Shown here piece after piece: positions 41,560 to 51,100 of a stretch of DNA of 64,000 bases. Made by a program: the position numbers and the translations under genes. Within the stretch, counting starts at the first letter, position 1, and each line of letters begins with the position of its first letter. The notes beneath the pieces were generated by a model. It had not been told where the DNA came from and searched no databases. It saw nothing but the letters and a program-made list of their open reading frames with translations. The stretch is taken from contig NZ_CP062229.1 in assembly GCF_024707545.1 (NCBI RefSeq), positions 1,426,001 to 1,490,000 on the forward strand. The letters run 5' to 3'. This DNA comes from Mesorhizobium onobrychidis. GTDB taxonomy: Bacteria > Pseudomonadota > Alphaproteobacteria > Rhizobiales > Rhizobiaceae.

Positions 41560-42723
41560 ATGCGGTACAGGCATTTCCTCAAACTATTGCTGGCGGGCGC
41601 CGTGGCGCTTCCGGTGCTGGCCGGACCGGCTCTTGCCAATCCGACGATCGTGTTCGAACTGGGGAACGGCAAGATCCTCCAGCATCAGGAGGCTTTCAAG
41701 CGCTGGTATCCTGCCTCGCTGACCAAGCTGATGACCGCCTATGTGGCATTTCGCGCGATTGCCGCGGGCGAGGTCCAGCTCGATTCGCCGATCAAGGTCA
41801 CGAAGCGTTCCGCCGGCGAGCCGCCGAGCAAGATGGGCTTCAAGCCGGGTTCGGTCATGCGGCTCGACAACGCGCTGAAGATAATGTTGGTCAAGTCGGC
41901 CAACGATGTCGCCATGGCCGTCGGCGAGAACATCGGCGGTTCGCAGGTCGCTTTCGCCGAACGCATGAACACCGAGGCGCGCCGGCTCGGCATGACCGGA
42001 ACGCATTTCGTCAACCCGAACGGGCTGTTTTCGCCGGACCAGTATACGACGGCGCGCGACCTCGGCTTGCTGGTGATGGCGATCCGCACTGAATTTCCGC
42101 AATATGCCCCATGGTTCTCGATCGAGGGCCTGGCCGTCGGCAAGAAGCAGATCCCGAACTACAATCTCCTGATCGGCCGCTATCCCGGCGCCGACGGCAT
42201 GAAGACCGGTTTCGTCTGTCCCTCGGGCTTCAACATGATCGGCTCGGCAACACGCGACGGGCGCACGCTGGTGGCGGTGGTGCTTGGCGAGAAGTCGGCC
42301 GTCACCCGCGCCGAGACCGTCGCCAGGCTGCTCGACCACGGCTTTGCCACGCCGACACCGGGCTGGTTGACGGTGGCAGCGCTGCCTTCCTATGGCGACA
42401 CCACATCGGTCAACAACTTGAATGACGAGATTTGCAAGAAGAAGCCGGCTAAGGAGCAGTCGGAATCTGTCACTGTCGGCGATAAGAATGCGCCAAAATC
42501 TCCCTATCGGAAAAAGCTCGACCATGTGCCGACATTGGTCGCCGTCGGCCTTGGCGGCGCCACCGGGCCGAAGCCGAAGGCGATGCTCGATGCATCGGGC
42601 CTGGAATATGCAGACGTGCCGCTGCCGAACTGGCGGCCTGACCTGCCGCCGCCGCCCGGCGCCGAGCCGGCAGTGATCGGTTCCGCCACTGCGGCCCAGG
42701 AGCCCGCCAAGGCCGTGAACTAG
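41560..42723 (+). CDS. D-alanyl-D-alanine carboxypeptidase (DacF/PBP5 type)
   Basis: A 387-residue low-molecular-weight penicillin-binding protein with a signal peptide (LAGAVALPVLAGPALA). The active-site motifs are SLTK (in PASLTKLMTAY, near residue 52), SAND near residue 113 and KTG (GMKTGF near residue 210). The carboxy third is long and ends in proline-rich sequence; no clear amphipathic anchor is seen. It trims peptidoglycan pentapeptides in the periplasm. It lies 4 bp before the GTPase gene and shares its transcript. Confidence 0.9.
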   Translation: MRYRHFLKLLLAGAVALPVLAGPALANPTIVFELGNGKILQHQEAFKRWYPASLTKLMTAYVAFRAIAAGEVQLDSPIKVTKRSAGEPPSKMGFKPGSVMRLDNALKIMLVKSANDVAMAVGENIGGSQVAFAERMNTEARRLGMTGTHFVNPNGLFSPDQYTTARDLGLLVMAIRTEFPQYAPWFSIEGLAVGKKQIPNYNLLIGRYPGADGMKTGFVCPSGFNMIGSATRDGRTLVAVVLGEKSAVTRAETVARLLDHGFATPTPGWLTVAALPSYGDTTSVNNLNDEICKKKPAKEQSESVTVGDKNAPKSPYRKKLDHVPTLVAVGLGGATGPKPKAMLDASGLEYADVPLPNWRPDLPPPPGAEPAVIGSATAAQEPAKAVN

Positions 42724-42727
42724 CCTG

Positions 42728-43828
42728 ATGAGCAGCGGCTTTCCCATCGCCGTCTCGGTGCTGACCGGTTTTCTCGGCGCCGGCAAGACGACGCTGCTCA
42801 ACCGGCTGCTCAGGGATCCCGCGCTTGCCGATACCGCGGTCATCATCAACGAGTTCGGCGAGGTGGCGATCGACCATCTCCTGGTCGAACAGGCCTCTGA
42901 CGGCATAATCCAGCTTTCCGACGGCTGTCTCTGCTGCACGGTGCGCGGCGAACTGGTCGACACGCTGGCCGATCTCGTCGACCGGCTGCAGACCGGCCGC
43001 ATCGCCCGGCTTGCCCGTGTCGTCATCGAAACCACCGGCCTCGCCGATCCGGCGCCGGTGCTGCAGTCGATCATGGCGCATCCGGCGCTGGTCCATGCCT
43101 TCCGGCTCGACGGCGTCATCACGCTGGTCGACGTCGTCAACGGCAATGCGACGCTGGACGCCCATGTCGAGGCGGTGAAGCAGGTGGCCGTCGCCGACCG
43201 CATCGTGCTGACGAAAGCCGATCTGGCCACCGATCCGCGCGACGTCGAGGCCTTGCGGGCCCGGCTGCGGCAGATCAATCCGGGTGCCGAGCTGCTCGAT
43301 GCCGGTGACAGAAGAACCGATGTAGCGGCGCTGTTCGATTGCGGCCTCTACAACCCGGCCACCAAGTCCGCCGACGTGCGGCGCTGGCTGGGCGAGGAAG
43401 CCGCCCATGATCACCATGGCGATCATGACCACGGCGACCATGAGCACAATCATCGGCACGATTCCCGCGTGCGCGCCTACTCGTTGGTTCATGACGGGCC
43501 GGTGCCGTTTTCGGCGATCGAGATGTTCCTCGACCTGTTGCGATCGGCGCATGGCGAGCGCCTGTTGCGCATGAAGGGCATCATCGAATTGTTGGAAGAC
43601 CCGTCGCGGCCGCTGGTCGTCCACGGCGTGCAGAAGATCCTGCATCCGCCGGCGCGGCTGCCGTCCTGGCCGGACGGTCAACGCGGCACAAGGCTGGTGC
43701 TGATCACGCTCGACATGCCGGAAGATTACGTCCGCCGGCTGTTTGCCGCCTTCACCAACCGGCCGTCGATCGATACACCGGACCGCGCAGCGCTGGAAAA
43801 CAACCCGCTGGCCATCGCCGGGCGGTAG
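42728..43828 (+). CDS. CobW/COG0523-family GTPase, putative metal chaperone
   Basis: A 366-residue G3E GTPase. The P-loop is TGFLGAGKTTLLNRLL at residue 13, the metal-binding CLCC motif near residue 63, and IVLTKADLA near residue 160 is the guanine-specificity loop. A histidine-rich stretch (HDHHGDHDHGDHEHNHRH, residues about 222-239) should bind zinc, followed by the CobW C-terminal domain. Members insert or move zinc and other metals; the link to cobalamin is historical. No zinc-regulator site was recognised upstream of the operon. Confidence 0.88.
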   Translation: MSSGFPIAVSVLTGFLGAGKTTLLNRLLRDPALADTAVIINEFGEVAIDHLLVEQASDGIIQLSDGCLCCTVRGELVDTLADLVDRLQTGRIARLARVVIETTGLADPAPVLQSIMAHPALVHAFRLDGVITLVDVVNGNATLDAHVEAVKQVAVADRIVLTKADLATDPRDVEALRARLRQINPGAELLDAGDRRTDVAALFDCGLYNPATKSADVRRWLGEEAAHDHHGDHDHGDHEHNHRHDSRVRAYSLVHDGPVPFSAIEMFLDLLRSAHGERLLRMKGIIELLEDPSRPLVVHGVQKILHPPARLPSWPDGQRGTRLVLITLDMPEDYVRRLFAAFTNRPSIDTPDRAALENNPLAIAGR

Positions 43829-43851
43829 TTTCAATTTCCGAACGCCGCACT

Positions 43852-44019
43852 GCCCCTCATCTGCCTGCCGGCATCTTCTCCCCGTATAGTGACGGGGAGA
43901 AGGGCGCCCTCACCGACGCTTTCGGCAATCAGCAACGTTGCAGAAAGAGCGCCAAGGTTGCGGCCAGTTCCCTTCTCCCCGTTCAACGGGGAGAAGATGC
44001 CGGCAGGCAGATGAGGGGC
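43852..44019. repeat. 168-bp element with perfect 34-bp inverted ends
   Basis: The ends (43852-43885 and 43986-44019) are perfect 34-bp inverted repeats beginning GCCCCTCATCTGCCTGCCGG. Inside, further CTTCTCCCCGT/ACGGGGAGAAG pairs make nested hairpins. No coding capacity. It resembles rhizobial RIME/MITE-like intergenic mosaic elements. It fills the gap between the convergent cobW-like and tusA-like genes. Confidence 0.85.
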
Positions 44020-44053
44020 GGCGCACAGCTGGCAGAACGAGCTAAGTCGAGAC

Positions 44054-44329
44054 TCAGCCGCCGCCGCGCTGGACGAGGAAGCGATGGCCGCCTGACATCG
44101 CTGCCGTTTCGATCAGATGATGGCCGCTCTCGGCGCAGAAGGCGGGAATGTCGATGACGGCGAGGGGGTCAGTGGTTTCGAGCCACAGGCGGCTGCCCGG
44201 CTGCATTGTGGCCAACCGCTTTTTTGCCTTGAGCACGGGCAACGGGCAGTTCAGGCCTTTGAGGTCGTAGATGGCGGCGGGGCTGGATGAGGGCCTGTCT
44301 TCCTGGCCCCCATCTTCTTGTTCAAGCAT
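44054..44329 (-). CDS. TusA-family sulfurtransferase-like protein
   Basis: A 91-residue SirA/TusA-family protein. The conserved Cys-Pro motif is in LKGLNCPLPVLKAKKRL near residue 25, where the cysteine carries a persulfide in characterised members. The remainder keeps the two-layer alpha/beta pattern (LWLETTDPLAVIDIPAFC). It follows the YkuD lipoprotein by 5 bp. The sulfur acceptor is unknown. Confidence 0.8.
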   Translation of the reverse strand: MLEQEDGGQEDRPSSSPAAIYDLKGLNCPLPVLKAKKRLATMQPGSRLWLETTDPLAVIDIPAFCAESGHHLIETAAMSGGHRFLVQRGGG

Positions 44330-44334
44330 GAACC

Positions 44335-45627
44335 TCAGCCGCCGAACATGCCGAACAGCTTCTTCTTCAACCTTGTCGCCGTGCTTTCGGCGTCCGCAGC
44401 CTGCGTTTCGACTGCCGGGGCGGCCTCCGATGGCGCTACGGTGGCGGTGACGACAGGCGCTTCTGCGGCGGCCTTGGCAGCTTCCTTCTCGGCCAGAGCC
44501 TGAGCCTTGGCCGCCTCTTTCTCGGCCTTGGCTGCTTCTATCGCGGCAAGCCTTTGCTCCTCGGCCTTCTGCTTGGCGGCTTTCTCGGCGTCGAGCGCGG
44601 CCATTTTGCGGCCCGCCGGCGAATCGATGCGGCCCATGCGCGCCGTCTCGGTCACCGAGCCGTCGGCGTTGAATGAAGGCGGATCGATCGGCACACGTTC
44701 GCCACGGGCGCGCTTCTTCGACCACTCGGAGACGATGCTGGCTTCCTTGATGCCGGCGATGGTCGGCTTGGGCGCCGGCACGCTGGCCTTGACCGCGCCG
44801 TTGAAAGCCGCTTCGTAGGTGCTCTGATAGGCATTGAAGGCGCTCTTCAGCGAATCCGGCTGCGTCGTCGCGGGGCAGGCGCCGGCCGGATCGAAGGTCG
44901 CGCCGTCAGCCGCGACCTGGTTGAAGACATAGCGCTTCTGGCAGACGTCGACCTTCGGCGGCACTTTGGTGATCTCGAAATTATCGTAGCCGACCTTCAG
45001 CATCTTCCAGAATTCGTAGTTCGGGTCTTTGCGATAACGCGCCATGTTGGCGGCGGTCATGTGGAACGGAAAGGCCTGGATCTGGAACTCGGTCTGCCCG
45101 CCCTGGAAGGCATCGCGGCCGAAGGCGTAGATCTGCTCGATCTGTGCGTCGGTCATCGAATAGCAGCCCGACGACGAGCAGGCGCCATGGACCATCAGAT
45201 GGGAACCGGTGCGGCCATTGGCTCGGTCGTAGGCGTTGGGATAGCCGATGTTGAAGGCAAGGTGGTAGCTCGACCGCGGATTCATCTGCGCCGGACGGAC
45301 CGTATAGAAGCCCTCCGGCGCCTGGCGGTCGCCTTCGGTGTATTTGGGACCCAGCTTGCCCGACCATTTGCAGATGTCGTAGCTGGCGACCAAGTCATAG
45401 CGGCCGTTGGTCTTGGCCTTCCAGATTTCGAGCTTGCCCTCTTCCTTGAAGATGCGGGCCATCACCGGCGAGGTGCGGGTCATGCCCTTGGCCTTCATGC
45501 TGGCCAGGATCTTGTCGGGCAGCGGCTTGTTGGCCTGGGGGGCAAAATCCTTCATCGAAGAATCATTGCAGCCGGCGACGCCTAACGCGGCAATCACAAG
45601 TGCGGTGCGGGCAAGCTTGGCAAACAT
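44335..45627 (-). CDS. YkuD-type L,D-transpeptidase lipoprotein (YafK-like)
   Basis: A 430-residue lipoprotein (signal ALVIAALGVAGC, lipobox VAGC). The catalytic domain resembles the YafK/DpaA group: GDRQAPEGFYTV near residue 100, then HLMVHGACSSSGCYSMTDAQ with active-site His and Cys near residues 147-155. Residues 345-395 are an alanine/lysine/glutamate-rich helical tract (KQKAEEQRLAAIEAAKAEKE) likely spanning the periplasm. It is a second, distinct member of the superfamily in this window. Such enzymes may detach lipoprotein from, or crosslink, peptidoglycan. Confidence 0.85.
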   Translation of the reverse strand: MFAKLARTALVIAALGVAGCNDSSMKDFAPQANKPLPDKILASMKAKGMTRTSPVMARIFKEEGKLEIWKAKTNGRYDLVASYDICKWSGKLGPKYTEGDRQAPEGFYTVRPAQMNPRSSYHLAFNIGYPNAYDRANGRTGSHLMVHGACSSSGCYSMTDAQIEQIYAFGRDAFQGGQTEFQIQAFPFHMTAANMARYRKDPNYEFWKMLKVGYDNFEITKVPPKVDVCQKRYVFNQVAADGATFDPAGACPATTQPDSLKSAFNAYQSTYEAAFNGAVKASVPAPKPTIAGIKEASIVSEWSKKRARGERVPIDPPSFNADGSVTETARMGRIDSPAGRKMAALDAEKAAKQKAEEQRLAAIEAAKAEKEAAKAQALAEKEAAKAAAEAPVVTATVAPSEAAPAVETQAADAESTATRLKKKLFGMFGG

Positions 45628-45854
45628 GGCTATGTCTTTTCTTTCGGGCCGCAGGCATCAGCGCCGTCAGGCCCAACCCTAATCCCGTTAACCTTGAAAA
45701 TTCCTTACCGCAAGCGCCGGGCCTTACGGCAATCTGATTGAAACGAGTGCAGCGGCATTTTTGTGGCGAAGGTGCTCAATCTCGCCACATTGCGGCGCCG
45801 AAACCGTCTGGCGGTCCGTCCGATTGAAGTCGGACGGCCTGAAGCTTCTTGTTT

Positions 45855-45903
45855 GACCATGATCTTTTCCGAAAACCGGTACCCACTTTTTGGGATCATG
45901 GTC
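45855..45903. repeat. ATGATCTTTTCCGAAAACCGG palindromic repeat, copy 1
   Basis: A 49-bp element with ends GACCATGATC and GATCATGGTC and inner TTTTCCGAAAACCGG. This short palindrome is frequent in Rhizobiales genomes. Its last base is also the final base of the accA TAG stop read on the minus strand. A near copy lies at 59607-59655. Confidence 0.8.
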
Positions 45904-46853
45904 TAGAGGTTTCGCCCCATAGCCAGGTATTTCTCGCGGCGCTGCTCACGAAAATCGGTGTTGGCGCCGGAGAATTCCTTCATCGTTTTGGCGATGAGAT
46001 CGCCGGTGGCGGCAATCACCGTCTCCGGGCCACGATGGGCGCCGCCGAGCGGTTCGGGAATGATGGCGTCGATAATCTTCAGCTCCAGCAGGTCCTGGGC
46101 GGTGATCTTCATATTGGTCGCCGCATCCTTCGAGCGGGTGGTGTCGCGCCACAGGATCGAGGCGGCGCCCTCCGGCGAGATCACCGAATAGATGGCGTGT
46201 TCGAGCATATAGACGCGGTTGGCGGTGGCGATCGCGATGGCGCCGCCCGAGCCGCCTTCGCCGATGACCACCGAGATCGACGGCACCTTCAGGCCGAGAC
46301 AGGCCGAGGTCGAGCGGGCGATGGCTTCCGCCTGGCCGCGCTCCTCGGCATTGACGCCGGGGTAGGCGCCAGCCGTGTCGACCAGCGTCAGCAACGGGAT
46401 ATTGAAGCGGTCTGCGAGTTCCATCAGCCGCACCGCCTTGCGATAGCCCTCCGGTCGCACCGAGCCGAAATTATGCTTCAGCCGGCTGGCCGTGTCCGAA
46501 CCCTTTTCCTGGCCGATGATCGCTACCGGCTCGCCGCGGAAGCGGGCGAAGCCGCCGACGATCGCCTGGTCCTCGCCGAAATTGCGGTCGCCGGCAAGCG
46601 GGGTGAAATCGTTGAACAGGCCCTTGATGAAGTCGACGCAATGCGGCCTGTCCGGATGGCGCGCCACCTGCACCTTCTGCCACGGGGTCAGCGCCCTATA
46701 AGTGTCGCGCAATGCGTCGCGCACGCGTTTCTCGAGACGGCTGATCTCATCGCCGACATCGACCGCCTCGCCATTCTCGGCGAGCTTCTTCAGCTCGACA
46801 ATCTTGCCTTCGAGATCGGCAACCGGCTTTTCGAAATCGAGGTAATTGTACAT
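45903..46853 (-). CDS. accA: Acetyl-CoA carboxylase carboxyltransferase subunit alpha
   Basis: A 316-residue AccA of standard length. The start [18 protein letters not shown] and the crotonase-fold motifs [20 protein letters not shown] and [15 protein letters not shown] are diagnostic. With AccD it transfers the carboxyl group from biotin to acetyl-CoA, the first step of fatty acid synthesis. ATG 46853 matches known starts; the frame opens at 46937. It lies 99 bp downstream of xerD on the same strand. Confidence 0.97.
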   Translation of the reverse strand: MYNYLDFEKPVADLEGKIVELKKLAENGEAVDVGDEISRLEKRVRDALRDTYRALTPWQKVQVARHPDRPHCVDFIKGLFNDFTPLAGDRNFGEDQAIVGGFARFRGEPVAIIGQEKGSDTASRLKHNFGSVRPEGYRKAVRLMELADRFNIPLLTLVDTAGAYPGVNAEERGQAEAIARSTSACLGLKVPSISVVIGEGGSGGAIAIATANRVYMLEHAIYSVISPEGAASILWRDTTRSKDAATNMKITAQDLLELKIIDAIIPEPLGGAHRGPETVIAATGDLIAKTMKEFSGANTDFREQRREKYLAMGRNL

Positions 46854-46952
46854 TCTTGAGCGGACCGATAAGCCGGGAGGCAAAGACTGACGGAACCTAG
46901 GAAATACAGGCTCCGGGCGGTGGAACGTCGTCCTCACATAGCGATATGACGC

Positions 46953-47870
46953 CTAGTCGGCAAGCGGATGATGATCGTTGACCAGCCGCACCAGCCGCTC
47001 CTCCAGCACGTGCGTGTAAATCTGCGTCGTTGAAATATCGGCATGGCCAAGCAACTGCTGCACGGCCCTGAGATCGGCGCCGTTCTGCAGGAGATGGCTG
47101 GCGAAAGCATGGCGCAGCACATGCGGCGATATTTTCGCCGAGGCGATGCCGGCCCGCGCGGCAAGGCCCTTCAGGTCGCGCGCGAAGACCTGCCTGGAGA
47201 GATAGCCGCTATCGCTTGCTGCCGGAAACAGGAACGGGCTATCTGCGAAGGCCGGCACCGTTGCCCGGGCAGTGAGCCAGGCCCGCATCGCCGTGCGCGC
47301 CTTTGCCGACAGCGGCACCATACGTTCCTTGTCACCCTTGCCGCGCACCATGAAGAAACGATCGTCGCGCAGCGCCACCGTCACCGGCAGGCCGACCAGT
47401 TCGGAAACACGCAGGCCGGTGGCGTAGAGTACCTCGACCAGCGCATGCAGGCGCAACGCCGCCAGGCTGTCGCTATCGTTCAGCGAGACGTCAGCTGCCT
47501 CCTGCGCCGCACGGTCGATCAGCCGGCCGGTGTCGGCCTCGCTCATCGTCTTCGGCAGCGGCCGGCCTTTCTTCGGACTGTCCAGGGTTCCGGTCGGGTC
47601 GTCGCCGCGCAGGCCTTCAGCATAGAGGAACTTGAAGAACTGGCGGATCGCCGACAGTTTGCGCGCCTGCGAGGTGGCGGCAAAGCCGCGTGCGGCGATC
47701 TCGTCGAGATAGTTGCGGATATCGGCGGCGGCGGCACCCGCGAGCCCGCCGTCGATCCCGGCCGAAGCGTCTTCGAGGTCGCGGCGATAGCTGGAAAGCG
47801 TGTTTTCGGCAGCGCCGCGCTCGGCACTCATCATTTCCAGAAAGGCTTCGATGCGAGCCGCGCTGTTCAT
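46953..47870 (-). CDS. xerD: Tyrosine recombinase XerD
   Basis: A 305-residue tyrosine recombinase. The core-binding domain spans residues 1-90. The catalytic residues are visible: Arg in [14 protein letters not shown], Lys in GKGDKER, His-x-x-Arg in [14 protein letters not shown], His in [11 protein letters not shown] and the nucleophile Tyr in IYTHV. The length, neighbourhood and close fit to XerD mark it as the chromosome-dimer-resolving recombinase, not a mobile-element integrase. Confidence 0.92.
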   Translation of the reverse strand: MNSAARIEAFLEMMSAERGAAENTLSSYRRDLEDASAGIDGGLAGAAAADIRNYLDEIAARGFAATSQARKLSAIRQFFKFLYAEGLRGDDPTGTLDSPKKGRPLPKTMSEADTGRLIDRAAQEAADVSLNDSDSLAALRLHALVEVLYATGLRVSELVGLPVTVALRDDRFFMVRGKGDKERMVPLSAKARTAMRAWLTARATVPAFADSPFLFPAASDSGYLSRQVFARDLKGLAARAGIASAKISPHVLRHAFASHLLQNGADLRAVQQLLGHADISTTQIYTHVLEERLVRLVNDHHPLAD

Positions 47871-47893
47871 TTCTCGGGTCAGTTTTTCTTGAT

Positions 47894-48046
47894 TCAGTCT
47901 TTATGGGGATTCAGCTTTTCGGGAGGAATGCGTACGCTCATTTCGGCCTTTCTTGGCTCGACGAACATCGCCAGAGCGAACATCGCGCCATAGACAATGC
48001 CGGCCAGAATCGTGAGCGTCACGACAAAGCGGAACAGTGTCGGCAT
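47894..48046 (-). CDS. Small single-pass membrane protein, 50 residues
   Basis: A short gene with one membrane helix ([20 protein letters not shown]) and a conserved-looking basic tail ([13 protein letters not shown]). Proteins of this kind lie beside xerD/aroK in many Rhizobiales, as I recall; the function is unknown. ATG 48046 ends a longer frame from 48193. It lies 23 bp upstream of xerD. Confidence 0.65.
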   Translation of the reverse strand: MPTLFRFVVTLTILAGIVYGAMFALAMFVEPRKAEMSVRIPPEKLNPHKD

Positions 48047-48200
48047 CAATTTTCGCCCGTCTGCTTGTTCTGCGTTTCCAAACCCTGTGCCCTTATGAGA
48101 CGCCAATCCGGCCAATTCAAGGGCGAAGCTCGGACGACGCGCGGCCGCGCCACGCTTGACGCAATCAGGCTTTTGATGTCGATACGCCGGCAAAGAGGGC

Positions 48201-48306
48201 CTAAGCAGGCATTCGTGGGCTGGCCCACGAATGCCTGCTTAGATTCTTTGGCTTGTCGCAGGTTCTTGTCGCAAAACCGTGGGACACTTTTGCGGAACCT
48301 GCTTAG
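48201..48306. repeat. Double-hairpin element upstream of aroK
   Basis: First a perfect inverted repeat with 20-bp arms (CTAAGCAGGCATTCGTGGGC at 48201-48220 and its complement at 48223-48242). Then a second stem, GCAGGTTC (48258-48265) with GAACCTGC (48295-48302), enclosing GCAAAA/TTTTGC. It ends CTTAG, mirroring the CTAAG start. It lies 16 bp before aroK, so it is probably in or near its leader. A mobile repeat or an RNA structure are both possible. Confidence 0.7.
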
Positions 48307-48321
48307 AAACATCATGGTGTC

Positions 48322-48927
48322 ATGAACGCGCTACCAGCAAATCCTCCTGATGAGAGCCATGCCGCGCTGCTCGGCCGGCTGGGCAATCGTTCCATCGTCT
48401 TTGTCGGCCTTATGGGCGCCGGCAAAACGGCGATCGGCCGCAAGGTGGCGGCGATCCTGGGACTGCCTTTCATCGACAGCGATCAGGAGATTGAAAGCGT
48501 GTCGCGCATGAGCGTCCCCGAATTGTTCGAACGCTATGGCGAGACCGAGTTCCGGGCGCTGGAGCAGCGCGTCATCCTGCGCGTGCTGGAACACGGGCCG
48601 CAGGTGCTGTCGACGGGCGGCGGCGCCTTCATGAGCGCGAAGACGCGGGAGGCCATTGCCGGCCATGGCGTGTCGGTATGGCTGAAGGCCGAGATCGACC
48701 TCTTGATGGACCGCGTTTCCAAGAAGCAGAACCGGCCGCTCCTGAAAAGCGCCGATCCGCGCGCCGTGATCGAGCGGTTGATGGCCGAGCGCTATCCGGT
48801 CTACGCAGCCGCAGATGTCACCGTGCCGACCCGCGACGATCGCAAGGAGGTCATTGCGGCCGAGGTGGTGAACGCGCTTTGCGGGTATTTCGGCGTTGCA
48901 GCCGCGACAGGCGAGGTGCGCTCGTGA
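48322..48927 (+). CDS. aroK: Shikimate kinase
   Basis: A 201-residue shikimate kinase. The P-loop is [14 protein letters not shown] at residue 27, the shikimate-binding DSDQEIE near residue 52, FRALEQRVI with the substrate arginine and STGGGAF near residue 97. It phosphorylates shikimate on the way to chorismate. It overlaps the aroB GTG start by 4 bp. Confidence 0.95.
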   Translation: MNALPANPPDESHAALLGRLGNRSIVFVGLMGAGKTAIGRKVAAILGLPFIDSDQEIESVSRMSVPELFERYGETEFRALEQRVILRVLEHGPQVLSTGGGAFMSAKTREAIAGHGVSVWLKAEIDLLMDRVSKKQNRPLLKSADPRAVIERLMAERYPVYAAADVTVPTRDDRKEVIAAEVVNALCGYFGVAAATGEVRS

Positions 48928-50126
48928 GCAGCAATGCGACCGTCACCGTCGAAGTCGGGCTCGGCGATCGTGCCTATGACATAATGATCGGCTCCGGCCT
49001 GCTTTTGCGCGCCGGCAGCGAGATTTCGCGCCGCCTGCCCGGCACGCGCGCCGCCGTGGTCACCGACGTCAACGTCGCCGCAGCCCACCTCGATACGTTA
49101 AAGGCCGGCCTCGAAAAGGGCGGCATTCAGCCTGCCGTCATCACGCTGCCGGCTGGGGAAAAAACCAAGAGTTTTGCGCATCTAGAGGAGGTGGTGGACG
49201 GCGTGCTGGCAGCCAGGCTTGAGCGCGGCGATGTCGTCATCGCGCTCGGCGGCGGTGTCATCGGCGACCTGGCCGGCTTTGCCGCCGGCATCGTGCGCCG
49301 CGGCATGAATTTCGTGCAGATCCCGACTTCGCTGCTGGCGCAGGTCGACTCTTCCGTTGGCGGCAAGACCGGCATCAATAGTGCGCGCGGCAAGAACCTC
49401 GTCGGCGTCTTTCACCAGCCGAAACTGGTGCTGGCCGATACCGAAGTGCTCGACACGCTGCCGATCCGGGAATTCAGGGCGGGTTACGCCGAACTCGCCA
49501 AATACGGGCTCATCGACCGCCCCGAGTTCTTCGCCTGGCTGGAGCAAAACTGGGGCAAAGTGTTTGCCGGCGGCCCGGAGCGAGCCGAGGCCATCGCCGA
49601 AGCCTGCCGCGCCAAGGCCGATGTCGTCGCCCGCGACGAGTTCGAGACCGGCGACCGCGCGCTGCTCAATCTCGGCCACACGTTCGGCCATGCGCTCGAG
49701 GCCGCCACCCACTATGACAGCGCCCGTCTCGTGCACGGCGAGGGGGTCGCCATCGGTATGGCGCTGGCTTATCGTTTTTCGTCACGCCTCAATCTGGCAA
49801 GTCCCGACGATGCGGCGCGCGTCGAGACGCATCTTCGCGCGGTTGGCCTGCCCTGGCGCATGGCCGACATCCCGGGCGAATTGCCTGATGCCGAGGCGCT
49901 GCTTGCCTTCATCACGCAGGACAAGAAGGTGTCGCGCGGCGCGCTGACCTTCATCCTGACCCGCGGCATCGGCCAGGCGTTCATCGCCAAGGATGTGCCG
50001 GCGTCGGAAGTGCTGTCGTTTCTGAGGGAGAACCATCCGGGTCAGCAGGAAAGCCGCCCGGGTCAGCCGAAACGCAGCCCGAGTCAGCAGAAGAGCCGCC
50101 CGGGTCAGCAAAGCCGCCCGGGATGA
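48924..50126 (+). CDS. aroB: 3-dehydroquinate synthase with repetitive C-terminal tail
   Basis: A 400-residue AroB. The NAD motif [17 protein letters not shown], the loop [19 protein letters not shown] and the zinc-site segments [14 protein letters not shown] and [13 protein letters not shown] are all present. It makes 3-dehydroquinate from DAHP, with aroK in the shikimate pathway. The core ends near residue 371 (SFLREN). The last 29 residues are a heptad-like repeat ([27 protein letters not shown]) encoded by tandem DNA repeats, not part of the normal enzyme. GTG is the start. Confidence 0.95.
   Translation: MSSNATVTVEVGLGDRAYDIMIGSGLLLRAGSEISRRLPGTRAAVVTDVNVAAAHLDTLKAGLEKGGIQPAVITLPAGEKTKSFAHLEEVVDGVLAARLERGDVVIALGGGVIGDLAGFAAGIVRRGMNFVQIPTSLLAQVDSSVGGKTGINSARGKNLVGVFHQPKLVLADTEVLDTLPIREFRAGYAELAKYGLIDRPEFFAWLEQNWGKVFAGGPERAEAIAEACRAKADVVARDEFETGDRALLNLGHTFGHALEAATHYDSARLVHGEGVAIGMALAYRFSSRLNLASPDDAARVETHLRAVGLPWRMADIPGELPDAEALLAFITQDKKVSRGALTFILTRGIGQAFIAKDVPASEVLSFLRENHPGQQESRPGQPKRSPSQQKSRPGQQSRPG
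50038..50118 (+). repeat. Tandem 21-bp repeat in the 3' end of aroB
   Basis: Three 21-bp units (50038, 50059, 50080) and one 18-bp unit (50101) of CGGGTCAGCAGGAAAGCCGCC type, with 3-6 changes between units. All preserve the reading frame. The array ends 4 bp before the next gene's ATG. Confidence 0.85.
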
Positions 50127-51016
50127 ACGAGGCCGGCTGGGTTGTCGCTGCTGTCCTGGCCGGGCTCGGCCTGCTCGCCTTCGCCTTTCGCGCGCGCCTG
50201 CTCGCCGCCTTCGGCTATGAACTGCAGCGCATCGAGCCGCAGCATTCGAACCATGATGAAGCGCGCGGCGCCGTCGACGATTCACGGCGCGACGGCCAGG
50301 TGGTGCGCGAGGATCGCGCCCGCATCGGCCGCCTGTCCGATCTCGACGAGCTCGAAGTGTCCGATGTCATGGTCCACCGCACCAACATGCGGTCGGTCAA
50401 TGCCGACAATCCGCCGGAAGCCGTGGTGCGCGAGATCCTGCAGAGCCCGCATACCCGCATGCCCTTGTGGAAGGGCTCGCTCGACAACATCGTCGGCGTG
50501 CTGCACGCCAAGGACCTGCTGCGCGCGCTGAACGATGTCGGCAACGACTTTTCCAAGATCGACGTGATGAAGATCGCTTCAAAACCGTGGTTCGTGCCCG
50601 ATACCACGACACTGCAGGAACAGCTCAATGCCTTCCTGCGTCGCAAGGCGCATTTCGCCGTCGTCGTCGACGAGTATGGCGAGGTCGAGGGGCTGGTGAC
50701 GCTGGAGGACATCATCGAGGAGATCGTCGGCGAGATCGCCGACGAGCACGATATCGACATGCAGGGCGTCAAGCAGGAAGCCGACGGCTCCGTTGTCGTC
50801 GACGGCACTGTCTCGATCCGCGACCTGAACCGGGCGCTCGACTGGGACCTGCCGGACGAAGAAGCCACCACCATTGCCGGTCTCGTCATCCACGAGACGA
50901 AACTGATTCCGGACGAGAAGCAGGCTTTCACCTTTCACGGCAAGCGCTTCGTCGTCATGAAGCGCGACAAGAACCGGATCGCAAGGCTGAGGATCAGGCC
51001 GGCCGGCGACATTTAG
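50123..51016 (+). CDS. CorC/HlyC-family CBS-domain protein lacking the CNNM membrane domain
   Basis: A 297-residue protein. One membrane helix ([20 protein letters not shown]) is followed directly by the CBS pair (residues 80-205, [20 protein letters not shown] and [20 protein letters not shown]) and the CorC/HlyC domain ([20 protein letters not shown]). Rhizobial homologues are usually about 430 residues with a DUF21/CNNM domain of about 170 residues in front of the CBS pair; that is missing. E. coli CorC also lacks it, so function may be retained. Members affect magnesium/cobalt resistance. It overlaps the aroB stop by 4 bp. Confidence 0.85.
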   Translation: MNEAGWVVAAVLAGLGLLAFAFRARLLAAFGYELQRIEPQHSNHDEARGAVDDSRRDGQVVREDRARIGRLSDLDELEVSDVMVHRTNMRSVNADNPPEAVVREILQSPHTRMPLWKGSLDNIVGVLHAKDLLRALNDVGNDFSKIDVMKIASKPWFVPDTTTLQEQLNAFLRRKAHFAVVVDEYGEVEGLVTLEDIIEEIVGEIADEHDIDMQGVKQEADGSVVVDGTVSIRDLNRALDWDLPDEEATTIAGLVIHETKLIPDEKQAFTFHGKRFVVMKRDKNRIARLRIRPAGDI

Positions 51017-51100
51017 TTCTGGTAGGTTCTGTCCCGGCTAACCAATCCTTGACTGGACGCTCGCCGCGCTGGCGTGCACTTTCGACTGGGCTGTCTGGAG

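Noticed and set aside
46953..47870. Integrase of a mobile element
   Set aside because: The tyrosine recombinase has the size, motifs and neighbourhood of housekeeping XerD, and no tRNA or attachment site is adjacent.
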